Notes: generated by a model not told the origin, from the letters alone. 19,553 bases of DNA from CABMGO01 sp964574775 (GCA_964574775.1 CAZNOS010000012.1:1-19553), one strand, 5' to 3'. Shown: positions 8,281 through 14,553, counted from the stretch's first letter. Numbers and translations: made by a program.

Positions 8281-8321
8281 GATATTTTATGTGTACTAAG
8301 CCACCTCCGAGAGTTGAACTC
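8281..8321. repeat. Partial duplicate of the tRNA-Thr 3' end and trailer
   Basis: Bases 8294-8321 are identical to 8368-8395 (28 bp, offset 74). That covers the T-arm and 3' acceptor strand of tRNA-Thr plus its first trailer bases. Weaker similarity continues outward to about 8281/8352. A further short copy of the acceptor part (cacctcccg) is at 8332-8340. The rest of a second tRNA is missing, so this is a tRNA remnant or an att-like duplication, not a functional gene. Confidence 0.7.
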
Positions 8322-8372
8322 TACCCTCGTCCACCTCCCGTAGAATTATTTTAGATTTTAATGTGGCTACTA

Positions 8373-8447
8373 AGCCACCTCCGAGAGTTGAACTCGGGAC
8401 CTTTACCTTACCAAGGTAACGCTCTACCGGGACTGAGCTAAGGCGGC
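8373..8447 (-). tRNA. tRNA-Thr (GGT anticodon)
   Basis: The minus strand folds into a standard cloverleaf. The acceptor GCCGCCT pairs with AGGTGGC (one G-U). The D-stem is GCTC/GAGC. The anticodon stem TTACC/GGTAA carries the loop TTGGTAA, giving anticodon GGU. The T-stem is CCGAG/CTCGG with loop TTCAACT. The discriminator is U, as usual for archaeal tRNA-Thr. CCA is not encoded and no intron is present. The predicted transcription start is only about three bases before the mature 5' end. Confidence 0.95.
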
Positions 8448-8471
8448 AACAAATAACCACAATTAACAAGT

Positions 8472-8480
8472 TTTATAAAT
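8472..8480. promoter_or_regulatory. Shared bidirectional box A (tRNA-Thr and the 8501 gene)
   Basis: TTTATAAAT reads as a box A on both strands. On the plus strand it starts 29 nt before the ATG at 8501. On the minus strand TTTATAAAA starts at 8479, predicting transcription from about 8450, three bases before tRNA-Thr. I see no other box A between the two genes. Confidence 0.6.
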
Positions 8481-8500
8481 TCTCTTAATAGGAAAATAAT

Positions 8501-8980
8501 ATGGAAAGAACTATTGAGGATATAGAAGCTGAATATGCAAAGCTAGAAAAGAAATTTTCATTACCTAGTTTTGGAAATCTAATTGAAGATTTTGATATTG
8601 ATAAGATAGCAGAAAAGGAAGGTGGAATTCTCATAAGAGACATTAGAAGATCTATTAACGATAAGCTCTCGGCCTACTTGCATTTATTTGAGACTCTAAT
8701 GAACCCATCTTCTCCGCCAATTTTTGTGCTGACTTTTTTGAAAAATATGAATGATGATAATAGAAAATTAATAAAAGAAATTTACAAAGATCTTTCTAAA
8801 ATACAACTTACAAATATGAAGCTAGACACCATTTTCGATGAAAAAAAAGAAGTTGAATTTATAAAAAATTCATTCAGTATTTGGCAAACTATGAAGAAAA
8901 AAGTTTATTCTCTATTTGGAGATTTCGAACAAGAATTTGAGAAAAATTCTGAGACAAAAGAAAAAAGTTATTTTGGCTAG
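8501..8980 (+). CDS. Unknown helical protein upstream of scpA
   Basis: The 159-residue product is soluble, acidic and helical. It has an N-terminal coiled-coil-like stretch (IEDIEAEYAKLEKKF), a conserved-looking core (FGNLIEDFDIDKIAEKEGG, SAYLHLFETLMNPSSPP) and a lysine-rich C-terminus. There are no catalytic motifs, signal peptide or membrane helix. The start is set by the 29-nt box A rule. The gene points toward ScpA but is separated from it by 420 nt of noncoding DNA, so an operon is unlikely. The family is not recognised. Confidence 0.65.
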   Translation: MERTIEDIEAEYAKLEKKFSLPSFGNLIEDFDIDKIAEKEGGILIRDIRRSINDKLSAYLHLFETLMNPSSPPIFVLTFLKNMNDDNRKLIKEIYKDLSKIQLTNMKLDTIFDEKKEVEFIKNSFSIWQTMKKKVYSLFGDFEQEFEKNSETKEKSYFG

Positions 8981-8986
8981 TTTTGT

Positions 8987-9134
8987 GAATATAAAAACGC
9001 AGATACAAAATTTATTTAAATTTAGTAATTATTCTGCGAAAAATTTCTTTTATTGAATGTGAAAAACGAGGCACAAATTAAATAATTAATTAGTTTTATT
9101 CCTCGAAAAATATATTTTATTTTTTGAATATGAA
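8987..9134. repeat. Two tandem hairpin-forming repeats with compensating stems
   Basis: Two imperfect units of about 68-70 bp start at 8987 and 9055, and the first bases of a third (GAATATGAA) are at 9126. Each unit reads GAAT[A/G]T, A-tract, stem, AT-rich loop, stem, AAAAAT. The stems differ but stay complementary: CGCAGA (8998-9003) with TCTGCG (9033-9038) in unit 1, and CGAGG (9067-9071) with CCTCG (9101-9105) in unit 2. Read on the minus strand each 3' arm is followed by TTTTT, so they could be tandem terminators for the RNA encoded at 9163-9257. Confidence 0.6.
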
Positions 9135-9162
9135 TTGTCTACAAAAGATATTCCTTCTTTTT

Positions 9163-9257
9163 ATCACGTCTTTCTTGGTTTTTATAACCCTAGAAAGGGC
9201 TTGTAGAGCGCTAAAAGTAGATGCCCTATTCGCCCCTTCTGGGAAAAAAGAGGTGAT
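9163..9257 (-). ncRNA. Candidate structured RNA, rod-like, about 95 nt
   Basis: Read on the minus strand, 9257-9244 pairs with 9176-9163: 13 of 14 pairs, including one G-U and one C-C mismatch. It is followed directly by a second stem, 9243-9232 with 9200-9188: 12 pairs, one G-U, one bulged A. An 11-nt bulge (9187-9177) and a 31-nt apical region complete the fold. On the plus strand the two G-U pairs become A-C mismatches, so the fold prefers the minus strand. The 3' arm of the upper stem can alternatively pair its GGGC block with 9223-9227, a possible switch. The 5' end predicted from the box A (9278-9286) is 9257, the first base of the outer stem. I recognise no known family; SRP RNA and RNase P RNA signatures are not visible. 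Confidence 0.55.
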
Positions 9258-9277
9258 AAATATTATACAATTCCTTC

Positions 9278-9286
9278 CTTTTTAAA
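9278..9286 (-). promoter_or_regulatory. Box A for the candidate RNA at 9163-9257
   Basis: TTTAAAAAG on the minus strand, first base at 9286. The window-wide 29-nt rule puts the transcript start at 9257, the end of the outer stem. Confidence 0.5.
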
Positions 9287-9372
9287 TCTTTCGTTTTTGT
9301 TGTAATTCTCTAGTGACAAAAGACTTGCGTAATTTTGCCGTCGTGATATGGTAAATCCATTCACCCAAATGC

Positions 9373-9380
9373 TTATTAAT
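9373..9380 (+). promoter_or_regulatory. Weak box A deciding the scpA start
   Basis: TTATTAAT begins 29 nt before the ATG at 9402. For the in-frame GTG at 9393 the distance would be only 20. Confidence 0.45.
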
Positions 9381-9401
9381 TGAAGCCATTTAGTGAAAAA
9401 T

Positions 9402-10337
9402 ATGGAAGATGTGATAAAGATTGGTGAGCATAGCCCCGGAAAAAATAAGATAGGTGAAAGCCAGTTTTATAATTTAATTACTGGAACAGAAGTTAGTTGG
9501 CAAGCCATCATTTATGATCTTATAAATTCCGAACAGCTTGATCCTTGGGATATAGATATTGGGGTTTTAGCCGACAGATACGCCATTATAGTTAAAGAAA
9601 TGGAAGATGCGGATTTTTTTATTTCCTCGAAGGTATTACTCGCATGCTCTCTATTGTTGAGATTGAAGTCTGAAATTCTTTCTAATCGATATATCCAGGA
9701 ATTAGATGAAGCTATTTATGGGAAAATTGAAGATAAAAAATATATTTTAGAACGGCTTGAGTTGGATGAGGACGAGATTCCTATTTTGGTTCCAAAAACA
9801 CCAATGTCTCGTTATAAAAGAGTTACATTACAGGAGCTCATGGGTGCCCTTAACAAGGCCATTGAGACCGAAAATAGAAGAATTAAGAAGGATATTAAGG
9901 CTAGACAGGCCGAGAAGTCAGCGCTTGTTGTTTTGCCAAGGACTGACAGAATACCGCTAAAAGATAGGATTAGTATGGTATATGAAAGAATTAACGGGCA
10001 CATTACTCCCATTGTGAAACATATGACTTTCTCGGAATTAGCTCCATCAAGAGAAGAAAAACTTGTTTCTTTTTTACCAGTATTGCATCTTTCAAATTCA
10101 GATAAGCTTTATCTTAACCAACCAAAACAATTTGATGAAATATTTATGAGACTAGAACAACTCGAAGAAGAGATTGCTGAACTTAAGAAAGAGCTTGGCG
10201 AAGCTACGCCAGAAGAATCAGAAGAAATAGAAGAGGAAATAGTTGAACTGGAAGAATTTGAGGAAGATATGAAGAACTCAGTTGTAGAAAAAAAATTGAA
10301 AGAAGTTGATAAAGAATTAGAAAATAACGAAGACTAA
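9402..10337 (+). CDS. scpA: Segregation and condensation protein A (ScpA kleisin)
   Basis: The 311-residue product is the kleisin that bridges the SMC dimer in the chromosome-condensing SMC-ScpAB complex. The N-terminal kleisin domain is clear: a helix with W..II.DLINSEQLDPWDIDI, then DFFISSKVLLACSLLLRLKSE, which contacts the SMC neck. The middle is charged. A winged-helix region (about residues 195-255, with RIPLKDRISMVYERI and LVSFLPVLHLSN) binds the SMC head in this family. The last 55 residues are an acidic Glu-rich tail. I chose the ATG at 9402 over the GTG at 9393 on promoter spacing. The stop abuts the convergent gene with no gap. Confidence 0.9.
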   Translation: MEDVIKIGEHSPGKNKIGESQFYNLITGTEVSWQAIIYDLINSEQLDPWDIDIGVLADRYAIIVKEMEDADFFISSKVLLACSLLLRLKSEILSNRYIQELDEAIYGKIEDKKYILERLELDEDEIPILVPKTPMSRYKRVTLQELMGALNKAIETENRRIKKDIKARQAEKSALVVLPRTDRIPLKDRISMVYERINGHITPIVKHMTFSELAPSREEKLVSFLPVLHLSNSDKLYLNQPKQFDEIFMRLEQLEEEIAELKKELGEATPEESEEIEEEIVELEEFEEDMKNSVVEKKLKEVDKELENNED

Positions 10338-10793
10338 TTATCTTCTCTTTATAGCTTCTCTAAGTCGCATTATCTCCTCAGATACAACTTGCATAGGATT
10401 CAAAGTAAAAACTTCTGCATTCTCAGGAATCTTTAACATTTGTCTACTGTATGCAGTAAAAAAATAAGGCCCCTCTGTTCTTTCTATTCCGAAAAAATCT
10501 TGTCCTTCTATCTTTGTGTTGTCTACTGCATGAAAACGTAGCAAAGCAATATTATAAAAATCTGGACTAACTCCATCTTCATATTTTGGTTCTAATAATT
10601 TTTCTTTTGGGAAATCGGGTATAAGTGCAAATAAGTTTTTCCCTTCCCTTAGACCCTCAATTATTCCTCTAGGATTATCTGACAAAAGATGTACTAACCC
10701 CTCATGTCCCATCCATCTACTCAGTGACGCATGCATACAATAACGTGTTTGAATTTCAACATCCCCTACGTGAACAATTCTTTTGTCTGGCAT
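10338..10793 (-). CDS. Unknown conserved-looking soluble protein
   Basis: The 151-residue product has no signal peptide or membrane segment and a mixed alpha/beta appearance. Possible anchor points are the N-terminal strand (RIVHVGDVEIQ), CMHASLSRWMGHEGLVHLL with its Cys and two His, FALIPDFPKEKL, and FFGIERTEGPYFFTAYSRQ. It ends in a basic helix. I recognise no family or catalytic signature. A TTTTAAATG box about 28 nt upstream of the ATG suggests its own leaderless transcript. It converges tail-to-tail on scpA with zero spacing. Confidence 0.65.
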   Translation of the reverse strand: MPDKRIVHVGDVEIQTRYCMHASLSRWMGHEGLVHLLSDNPRGIIEGLREGKNLFALIPDFPKEKLLEPKYEDGVSPDFYNIALLRFHAVDNTKIEGQDFFGIERTEGPYFFTAYSRQMLKIPENAEVFTLNPMQVVSEEIMRLREAIKRR

Positions 10794-10845
10794 AAAATTT
10801 CATATTTACATCATTTAAAAGAATTATTGTCTTTAGAGGTATATA

Positions 10846-12006
10846 TTAAATTCCTTCAATCAATTCCTTTTCGCTCAATTTTTCTTCTTTGCCAGTCTTC
10901 ATATTTTTCAAAGTATATTTTTTATTTTTAACCTCTTCTTCTCCGACAAAAATAACTTTTTCTATTTTCTTAGAATTTGCATAATCTAATGCCCTACTCG
11001 GGGACTTATCTGTCAATAGAACCACTGGAATATTTTTGAATCTTAGCTGTTCTGTAATTTTTATTGCTTTTTCATCCTGTGAAATTGACAGAACTAAAAC
11101 ACTATTTCTTTCGGGCTCTATTTTTGATAATAAAAATAAGGGCTCTATCCCGAATGAGATTCCGGTCGATTGAATTCCGCCTACTAAATAACTTCCTCCG
11201 CCAGAAAGGGAAACGCCCAGCTCTTTGTTCCAAATTTCAAACACACTTCCATTGTAATAACTTAGTCCTCTTGCTAAAAATGGTCTGAATTCAACTTCGA
11301 CTCCATAAATAAAACATAACTGCTTTAATTTTTTTATCTCTTCGTAGAATCTATATTTTTCAAAACTTTTTTCTTTCGATGTAAATATTTCTATTAGCTT
11401 CTCAGCATTTAACTCTTGTAGATTTTTTGCAACTTCTTCTTTGGATGACTTATCTAATTTATCTAGCTCCCTAATTGCTTGTTCCCTATTCTTTTCTGGA
11501 ATCTTTTCTGTTTCTAGAATTTCATTAATTAGTTTTCTATTGTTAATGTAAATTGTCGCTGGAATATTTAATTTTTCGTAAATATTTTTTGCAAGAGCCA
11601 AACACTCTGCCTCGTCTTTTAAAGAACTCCCCACCACGTCGGCATCACATTGAATAAATTGCCTCAATCTTCCAGCCCTTATTGGTTCGTCTCTGAAATT
11701 GTATCCAATCTGATATCTCTTATATGGAAGTTTTTGATTTTTCGCAATTCTCTTTAGTTGAAATGTGAATTCGAATCTCAGAGCAAGTTTTCTTTTGCCA
11801 CGATCTTCCAAGGAGAAAATATCTCTAACGGCTTCGTCATTTTTGTTTTTACCACGAACAAATTCTTCATTTTCTATTACTGGCGTTTCGGCTGGCTCAA
11901 ACCCAAATAAATTAAATTGATTTCTAATTATTTTAATCATTCTTTCTCTTTTTTTAGCGTCTTCGCCTAGAAAATCTTGGAATCCCTTTGTTGCCTCTAT
12001 TGTCAT
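10846..12006 (-). CDS. hisS: Histidyl-tRNA synthetase
   Basis: The 386-residue product is a compact class II synthetase charging tRNA-His. It opens with the conserved KGFQDFLGEDA, followed by motif 1 and TFQLKR. Motif 2 is YQIGYNFRDEPIRAGRLRQF. The HisA histidine-binding motif reads RGLSYYNGSVFE, where the usual form is RGLDYYTG; the Arg and tyrosines are kept. Motif 3 (SFGIEPL) and a C-terminal anticodon-binding domain from about residue 300 follow. It is somewhat shorter than typical HisRS. Unlike its neighbours it has a Shine-Dalgarno sequence (GGAGGG at 12016-12021) and a short leader. Confidence 0.95.
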   Translation of the reverse strand: MTIEATKGFQDFLGEDAKKRERMIKIIRNQFNLFGFEPAETPVIENEEFVRGKNKNDEAVRDIFSLEDRGKRKLALRFEFTFQLKRIAKNQKLPYKRYQIGYNFRDEPIRAGRLRQFIQCDADVVGSSLKDEAECLALAKNIYEKLNIPATIYINNRKLINEILETEKIPEKNREQAIRELDKLDKSSKEEVAKNLQELNAEKLIEIFTSKEKSFEKYRFYEEIKKLKQLCFIYGVEVEFRPFLARGLSYYNGSVFEIWNKELGVSLSGGGSYLVGGIQSTGISFGIEPLFLLSKIEPERNSVLVLSISQDEKAIKITEQLRFKNIPVVLLTDKSPSRALDYANSKKIEKVIFVGEEEVKNKKYTLKNMKTGKEEKLSEKELIEGI

Positions 12007-12015
12007 CTTAAGTTA

Positions 12016-12021
12016 CCCTCC
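12016..12021 (-). promoter_or_regulatory. Shine-Dalgarno of hisS
   Basis: GGAGGG on the minus strand, nine bases before the ATG. A TATA-like ATATAAAT near 12043-12050 would start the transcript around 12021, giving a leader of roughly 15 nt. Confidence 0.6.
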
Positions 12022-12121
12022 AAATGTGCCCTTCAAAAATAATTTATATTTTAATGTATTTAATAGTTTGCTAGAAGTGTTTTGTCATATCCATATCTAT
12101 CTGCTTGGTTATCGTTTGTAT

Positions 12122-12562
12122 TTACGGACATCTAACATAAATTAGTTGATTATATGGCGGATTGACATAGCATTCGTGTGCTGTATATTTTCTCATATAA
12201 TCGTCGTATGTATAGTAAATATTTGGACGATATTGAAAGCTGTAAGAATTTGAATGATAGTTGTAATAATCTGGTTCATTATAATCATATTCATCATTAT
12301 AATCTATTCTCTGATGATATTGCTGGTATTCTGCAGTTGCCCTGTAACTATAGCCATATCTATAATCGTATATCGGATATCTATCTTCATTTTCCAAATC
12401 ATGATTATTATAGTTATAATATTCGTCTGCGGGAACTTCTCTGGTAATTATAATTATTCCGTCGTCTGCGCTTAGATCATTATATGAATTACATGCTAAT
12501 GTTAATTGTAAAGATAAAACTAACAATAATATAGATAAAATGAATTTTGTTGCGTTTTTCAT
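12122..12562 (-). CDS. Secreted Tyr-rich protein, probably C-terminally frameshifted
   Basis: From the ATG at 12562 the product is 146 residues. I prefer this ATG to one 17 codons upstream because it starts directly with a signal peptide (MKNATKF, then a Leu-rich core ending LTLAC) and has a box A exactly 29 nt before it. The mature part holds about 28 tyrosines with many Asn, Asp and Arg, mostly in YxY or DY pairs, and no recognisable domain. Such a chain is probably exported and partly disordered, perhaps cell-surface or adhesive; that is inference. Beyond the stop, another frame continues with the same Tyr/Asn/Asp character to 12060, so the intact protein may be longer. Confidence 0.6.
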   Translation of the reverse strand: MKNATKFILSILLLVLSLQLTLACNSYNDLSADDGIIIITREVPADEYYNYNNHDLENEDRYPIYDYRYGYSYRATAEYQQYHQRIDYNDEYDYNEPDYYNYHSNSYSFQYRPNIYYTYDDYMRKYTAHECYVNPPYNQLIYVRCP

Positions 12563-12582
12563 ATTAATCTGATGTAATTTTT

Positions 12583-12591
12583 GTTTATAAA
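12583..12591 (-). promoter_or_regulatory. Box A of the Tyr-rich protein gene
   Basis: TTTATAAAC with first base at 12591, 29 nt before the ATG at 12562; it decides the start. Confidence 0.65.
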
Positions 12592-12630
12592 ACATTGCCC
12601 TGTTTTTCGTCACTGCATTGTCCTAAAAAA

Positions 12631-13002
12631 TTATTTCATCTTACTTTCTGTTTTGGATTTAATCTCTAAACTAAACAACCACTCCAGTAGTGCCCAAAGA
12701 AGAGATAATAACCCACCGGTAAAAAAGAAATAATACCAACCACTCAATAATCCACGCAAAACACTTTCCACGGAATCATATAACGCTGGCTCTACAAAAT
12801 TTCCCAACGATAAAAACCATGCAGAATAGTTTGAGAAAAAAAAGCTTAAAACATGCAACGAACCGCTTTGCATCGATTGAATTATTATACCAATAATTGC
12901 AAAAAATAATGTGAATATTAATGGCATTCGAAGCGGATATGCAATACTAATTCTAAATTTCTTTTCAGAATAGACTTCACTTCTTTTTTCTTGTTCGTTC
13001 AT
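12631..13002 (-). CDS. Small integral membrane protein, unknown
   Basis: The 123-residue product has a charged N-terminus of about 25 residues and two clear hydrophobic helices, at about 26-42 (PLIFTLFFAIIGIIIQ) and 89-110 (GWYYFFFTGGLLSLLWALLEWLF). A weaker aromatic segment lies between them at 50-68. The C-terminus is short and basic. There is no signal-peptide cleavage site and no recognisable family. It carries its own box A 29 nt upstream and lies just after the candidate small RNA at 13040-13108. Confidence 0.65.
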   Translation of the reverse strand: MNEQEKRSEVYSEKKFRISIAYPLRMPLIFTLFFAIIGIIIQSMQSGSLHVLSFFFSNYSAWFLSLGNFVEPALYDSVESVLRGLLSGWYYFFFTGGLLSLLWALLEWLFSLEIKSKTESKMK

Positions 13003-13022
13003 ATATTTTGTACATATTCGAG

Positions 13023-13031
13023 GCTTTTAAA
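13023..13031 (-). promoter_or_regulatory. Box A of the 13002 membrane-protein gene
   Basis: TTTAAAAGC with first base at 13031, exactly 29 nt before the ATG at 13002. Confidence 0.65.
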
Positions 13032-13039
13032 TTTTATTA

Positions 13040-13108
13040 AAAAATGAGAGGACCGGAAGTCCGTGATACTCCCGGCCCAATCATCTCTACAAAAGAGATG
13101 ACCATGAT
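13040..13108 (-). ncRNA. Candidate small RNA with two stem-loops and a U-tract
   Basis: On the minus strand 13101-13095 pairs with 13087-13081 (7 bp, 7-nt loop). Next, 13078-13068 pairs with 13060-13050 (11 bp with two G-U pairs, loop AUCACGG). A short spacer and six T's (13044-13039) follow, like an archaeal terminator. The plus strand would turn both G-U pairs into A-C mismatches. A box A at 13129-13137 predicts a 5' end near 13108. The second stem is strikingly GC-rich for this genome. It lies between tRNA-Glu and the membrane-protein gene, each with its own box A. No known RNA family is recognised. Confidence 0.55.
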
Positions 13109-13128
13109 TTTCTTAATAAAATAATTGA

Positions 13129-13137
13129 TGTTTTAAA
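13129..13137 (-). promoter_or_regulatory. Box A of the candidate small RNA
   Basis: TTTAAAACA on the minus strand, first base at 13137. It lies between tRNA-Glu and the RNA and predicts a start near 13108. Confidence 0.45.
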
Positions 13138-13151
13138 TTTTTGTTTTAGAA

Positions 13152-13224
13152 CGCTCCCACCGGGATTCGAACCCGGGTTTCCACCGTGAAAGGGTGATGT
13201 CCTTGGCCTCTAGACTATAGGAGC
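13152..13224 (-). tRNA. tRNA-Glu (TTC anticodon)
   Basis: The minus strand gives a regular cloverleaf. The acceptor GCTCCTA pairs with TGGGAGC. The anticodon stem TCACC/GGTGG carries the loop CTTTCAC, giving anticodon UUC. The T-stem is CCGGG/CCCGG with loop TTCGAAT, and the discriminator is G. CCA is not encoded and there is no intron. A TTTTAAAAA box at about 13256-13264 predicts a leader of about 11 nt, longer than for the other two tRNAs here. Confidence 0.95.
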
Positions 13225-13377
13225 TTATGCTGATGAAATATCGAGCTAAAATTCGTTTTTAAAACTTCCTAAAAATTAAAAATGCAATAGGTTCTGTAAT
13301 ATCCATGCGCTTAAAAGCTTTTTGTTATTGGGACATGGAAACAAAACAAATAAAAAGGGCTTTTTCTCTAAAAAAAT

Positions 13378-14364
13378 ATGGCAGAAGCAAAAAAGAAAAT
13401 TGAAGCAAAGCCGGTAATCAACGACTTGATTTTTAAAGAATTGATTAAACGAGGCTATTCCCTTGAGGGTAACACGCGTGTATGGAATATTGCCGACTCT
13501 AAATTGTGGTATTTGACGCCGGAACAAGCGCAGGGCTATTTAGATTTGGAGGATGATCAAAGCTATAAAAAACAAACTGGCCAGCAACAAGCAGAGAATT
13601 TGGTAGAATCTAATATAAAAGAGATAGTTGGAGAAATTGGTAGTGTTCCAATTAATATTGTTGATTTGGGATGTGGAGATGGCTCGAAGGGTCTTAATAT
13701 TATTGAATTACTTAGAAAATCGAATCCCAACTTAAAGATAAGATATTGTCCTATAGATATTAGTGGCTATATGGTTCAAAGAGCAATGGAGACCGTTTCT
13801 AAGAAAGGAGTCGATGAAATTGTCGATTTTCAATATAATATCTCTGACTTTGAAAATTTAGAGAACGTAACGCCTCTTTTGAGTAAGGGTGAATATAAGA
13901 AAAATATATTTCTTTTACTTGGTAATACTTTAGGAAATTTTGAGATACATGAATTATTATACGAGATTAGGAGCGCAATGAATCCTGGAGATATTTTCAT
14001 TGTAGATACTGCAGTTGACGATGACAAACAGCAAGAAAGAGCGGATGCATATAAAAACAATAGATGGATTAATAATTGGATGATTCACGTTCCTCTCCAA
14101 CTAGGACTATCTAGATCTGACGTGGATTTGGGAGTTCGATTTAAAAACCAAAGAATAGAAGCTTATTATTCATTAACGAGAGATGTGGAAATTGTTTTTC
14201 AAAACAGAAAAGTTCTCTTTAACAAGGGCGATCAGATTATTATTGTCATTGCATACAAACACAAAAAAGAAGATCTGTTGACATATTTTAATATGCATTT
14301 CGGTGGAGTTTCTTTAAATATTTCTAAAGACAAATCAAAGGCATTGATAATTTGTAAAAGATAA
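13378..14364 (+). CDS. EgtD-type SAM-dependent methyltransferase (Methyltransf_33), substrate uncertain
   Basis: The 328-residue product belongs to the histidine-specific methyltransferase superfamily. The SAM-binding motif I is VDLGCGDGSKG (residues 95-105). The acidic ribose loop is CPIDIS (124-129), and LLLGNTLGNF (179-188) matches the family's GSTIGNF signature. In EgtD, the enzyme that trimethylates histidine for ergothioneine, a C-terminal TEIS segment supplies Glu and Ser to bind the substrate. The matching position here appears to read IVIA (about 289-292), so histidine is probably not the substrate. No egtB or other ergothioneine gene is nearby. A weak AT-rich box is 29 nt before the ATG. 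It converges on the PspC gene with no gap. Confidence 0.8.
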   Translation: MAEAKKKIEAKPVINDLIFKELIKRGYSLEGNTRVWNIADSKLWYLTPEQAQGYLDLEDDQSYKKQTGQQQAENLVESNIKEIVGEIGSVPINIVDLGCGDGSKGLNIIELLRKSNPNLKIRYCPIDISGYMVQRAMETVSKKGVDEIVDFQYNISDFENLENVTPLLSKGEYKKNIFLLLGNTLGNFEIHELLYEIRSAMNPGDIFIVDTAVDDDKQQERADAYKNNRWINNWMIHVPLQLGLSRSDVDLGVRFKNQRIEAYYSLTRDVEIVFQNRKVLFNKGDQIIIVIAYKHKKEDLLTYFNMHFGGVSLNISKDKSKALIICKR

Positions 14365-14553
14365 TTATTTTTCTAAGGGCATTATTATCCACGCAAGAAG
14401 ATAAAATATTATCATCATACCCATGGACATTAGGGTCAATAAAACAAAAATAAGTCTTATCAATACAGGATCAGCGTCGAAATATTTACCAATACCTCCG
14501 CATATTCCTGCGATTATTCTTTCCTTTTTGCAACGATATAGTTTTTTTGTCAT
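14365..14553 (-). CDS. Mini PspC-domain membrane protein
   Basis: The product is 62 residues from the ATG at 14553. The frame stays open further upstream, but that part lies inside the tRNA-Ile gene and is not coding. The sequence is a minimal PspC domain: KKLYRCKKERIIAGICGGIGKYF, then DPVLIRLIFVLL and a second hydrophobic stretch ending IIMPLE (residues about 30-58 in the membrane). PspC proteins sense membrane stress in bacteria; small stand-alone PspC proteins are widespread and mostly uncharacterised. It starts 11 nt after the tRNA's 3' end with no box A of its own, so it is probably transcribed with the tRNA. Confidence 0.85.
   Translation of the reverse strand: MTKKLYRCKKERIIAGICGGIGKYFDADPVLIRLIFVLLTLMSMGMMIIFYLLAWIIMPLEK

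Noticed and set aside
9300..9372. A further RNA gene (box-A-like TTTTTAAAT at 9279-9287 on the plus strand, small ATGG/CCAT hairpin)
   Set aside because: Only a four-base hairpin and no C/D or H/ACA boxes; the AT-rich element is better explained as the minus-strand promoter of the 9257 RNA.
8981..9401. A protein gene in the 420-nt gap before scpA
   Set aside because: No frame gives a convincing start and composition; the region shows repeats and RNA-like structure instead.
12178..12475. Open frames on the plus strand opposite the Tyr-rich gene
   Set aside because: They are shadows of the repetitive TAT/AAT/GAT codons of the minus-strand gene, with implausible Ile/Tyr/Asn composition and no promoter.
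13046..13101. H/ACA guide RNA on the plus strand (CTCTACA looks like a stem plus ACA box)
   Set aside because: No pseudouridylation pocket can be drawn on the 5' side, and the main stem has A-C mismatches on this strand but none on the other.
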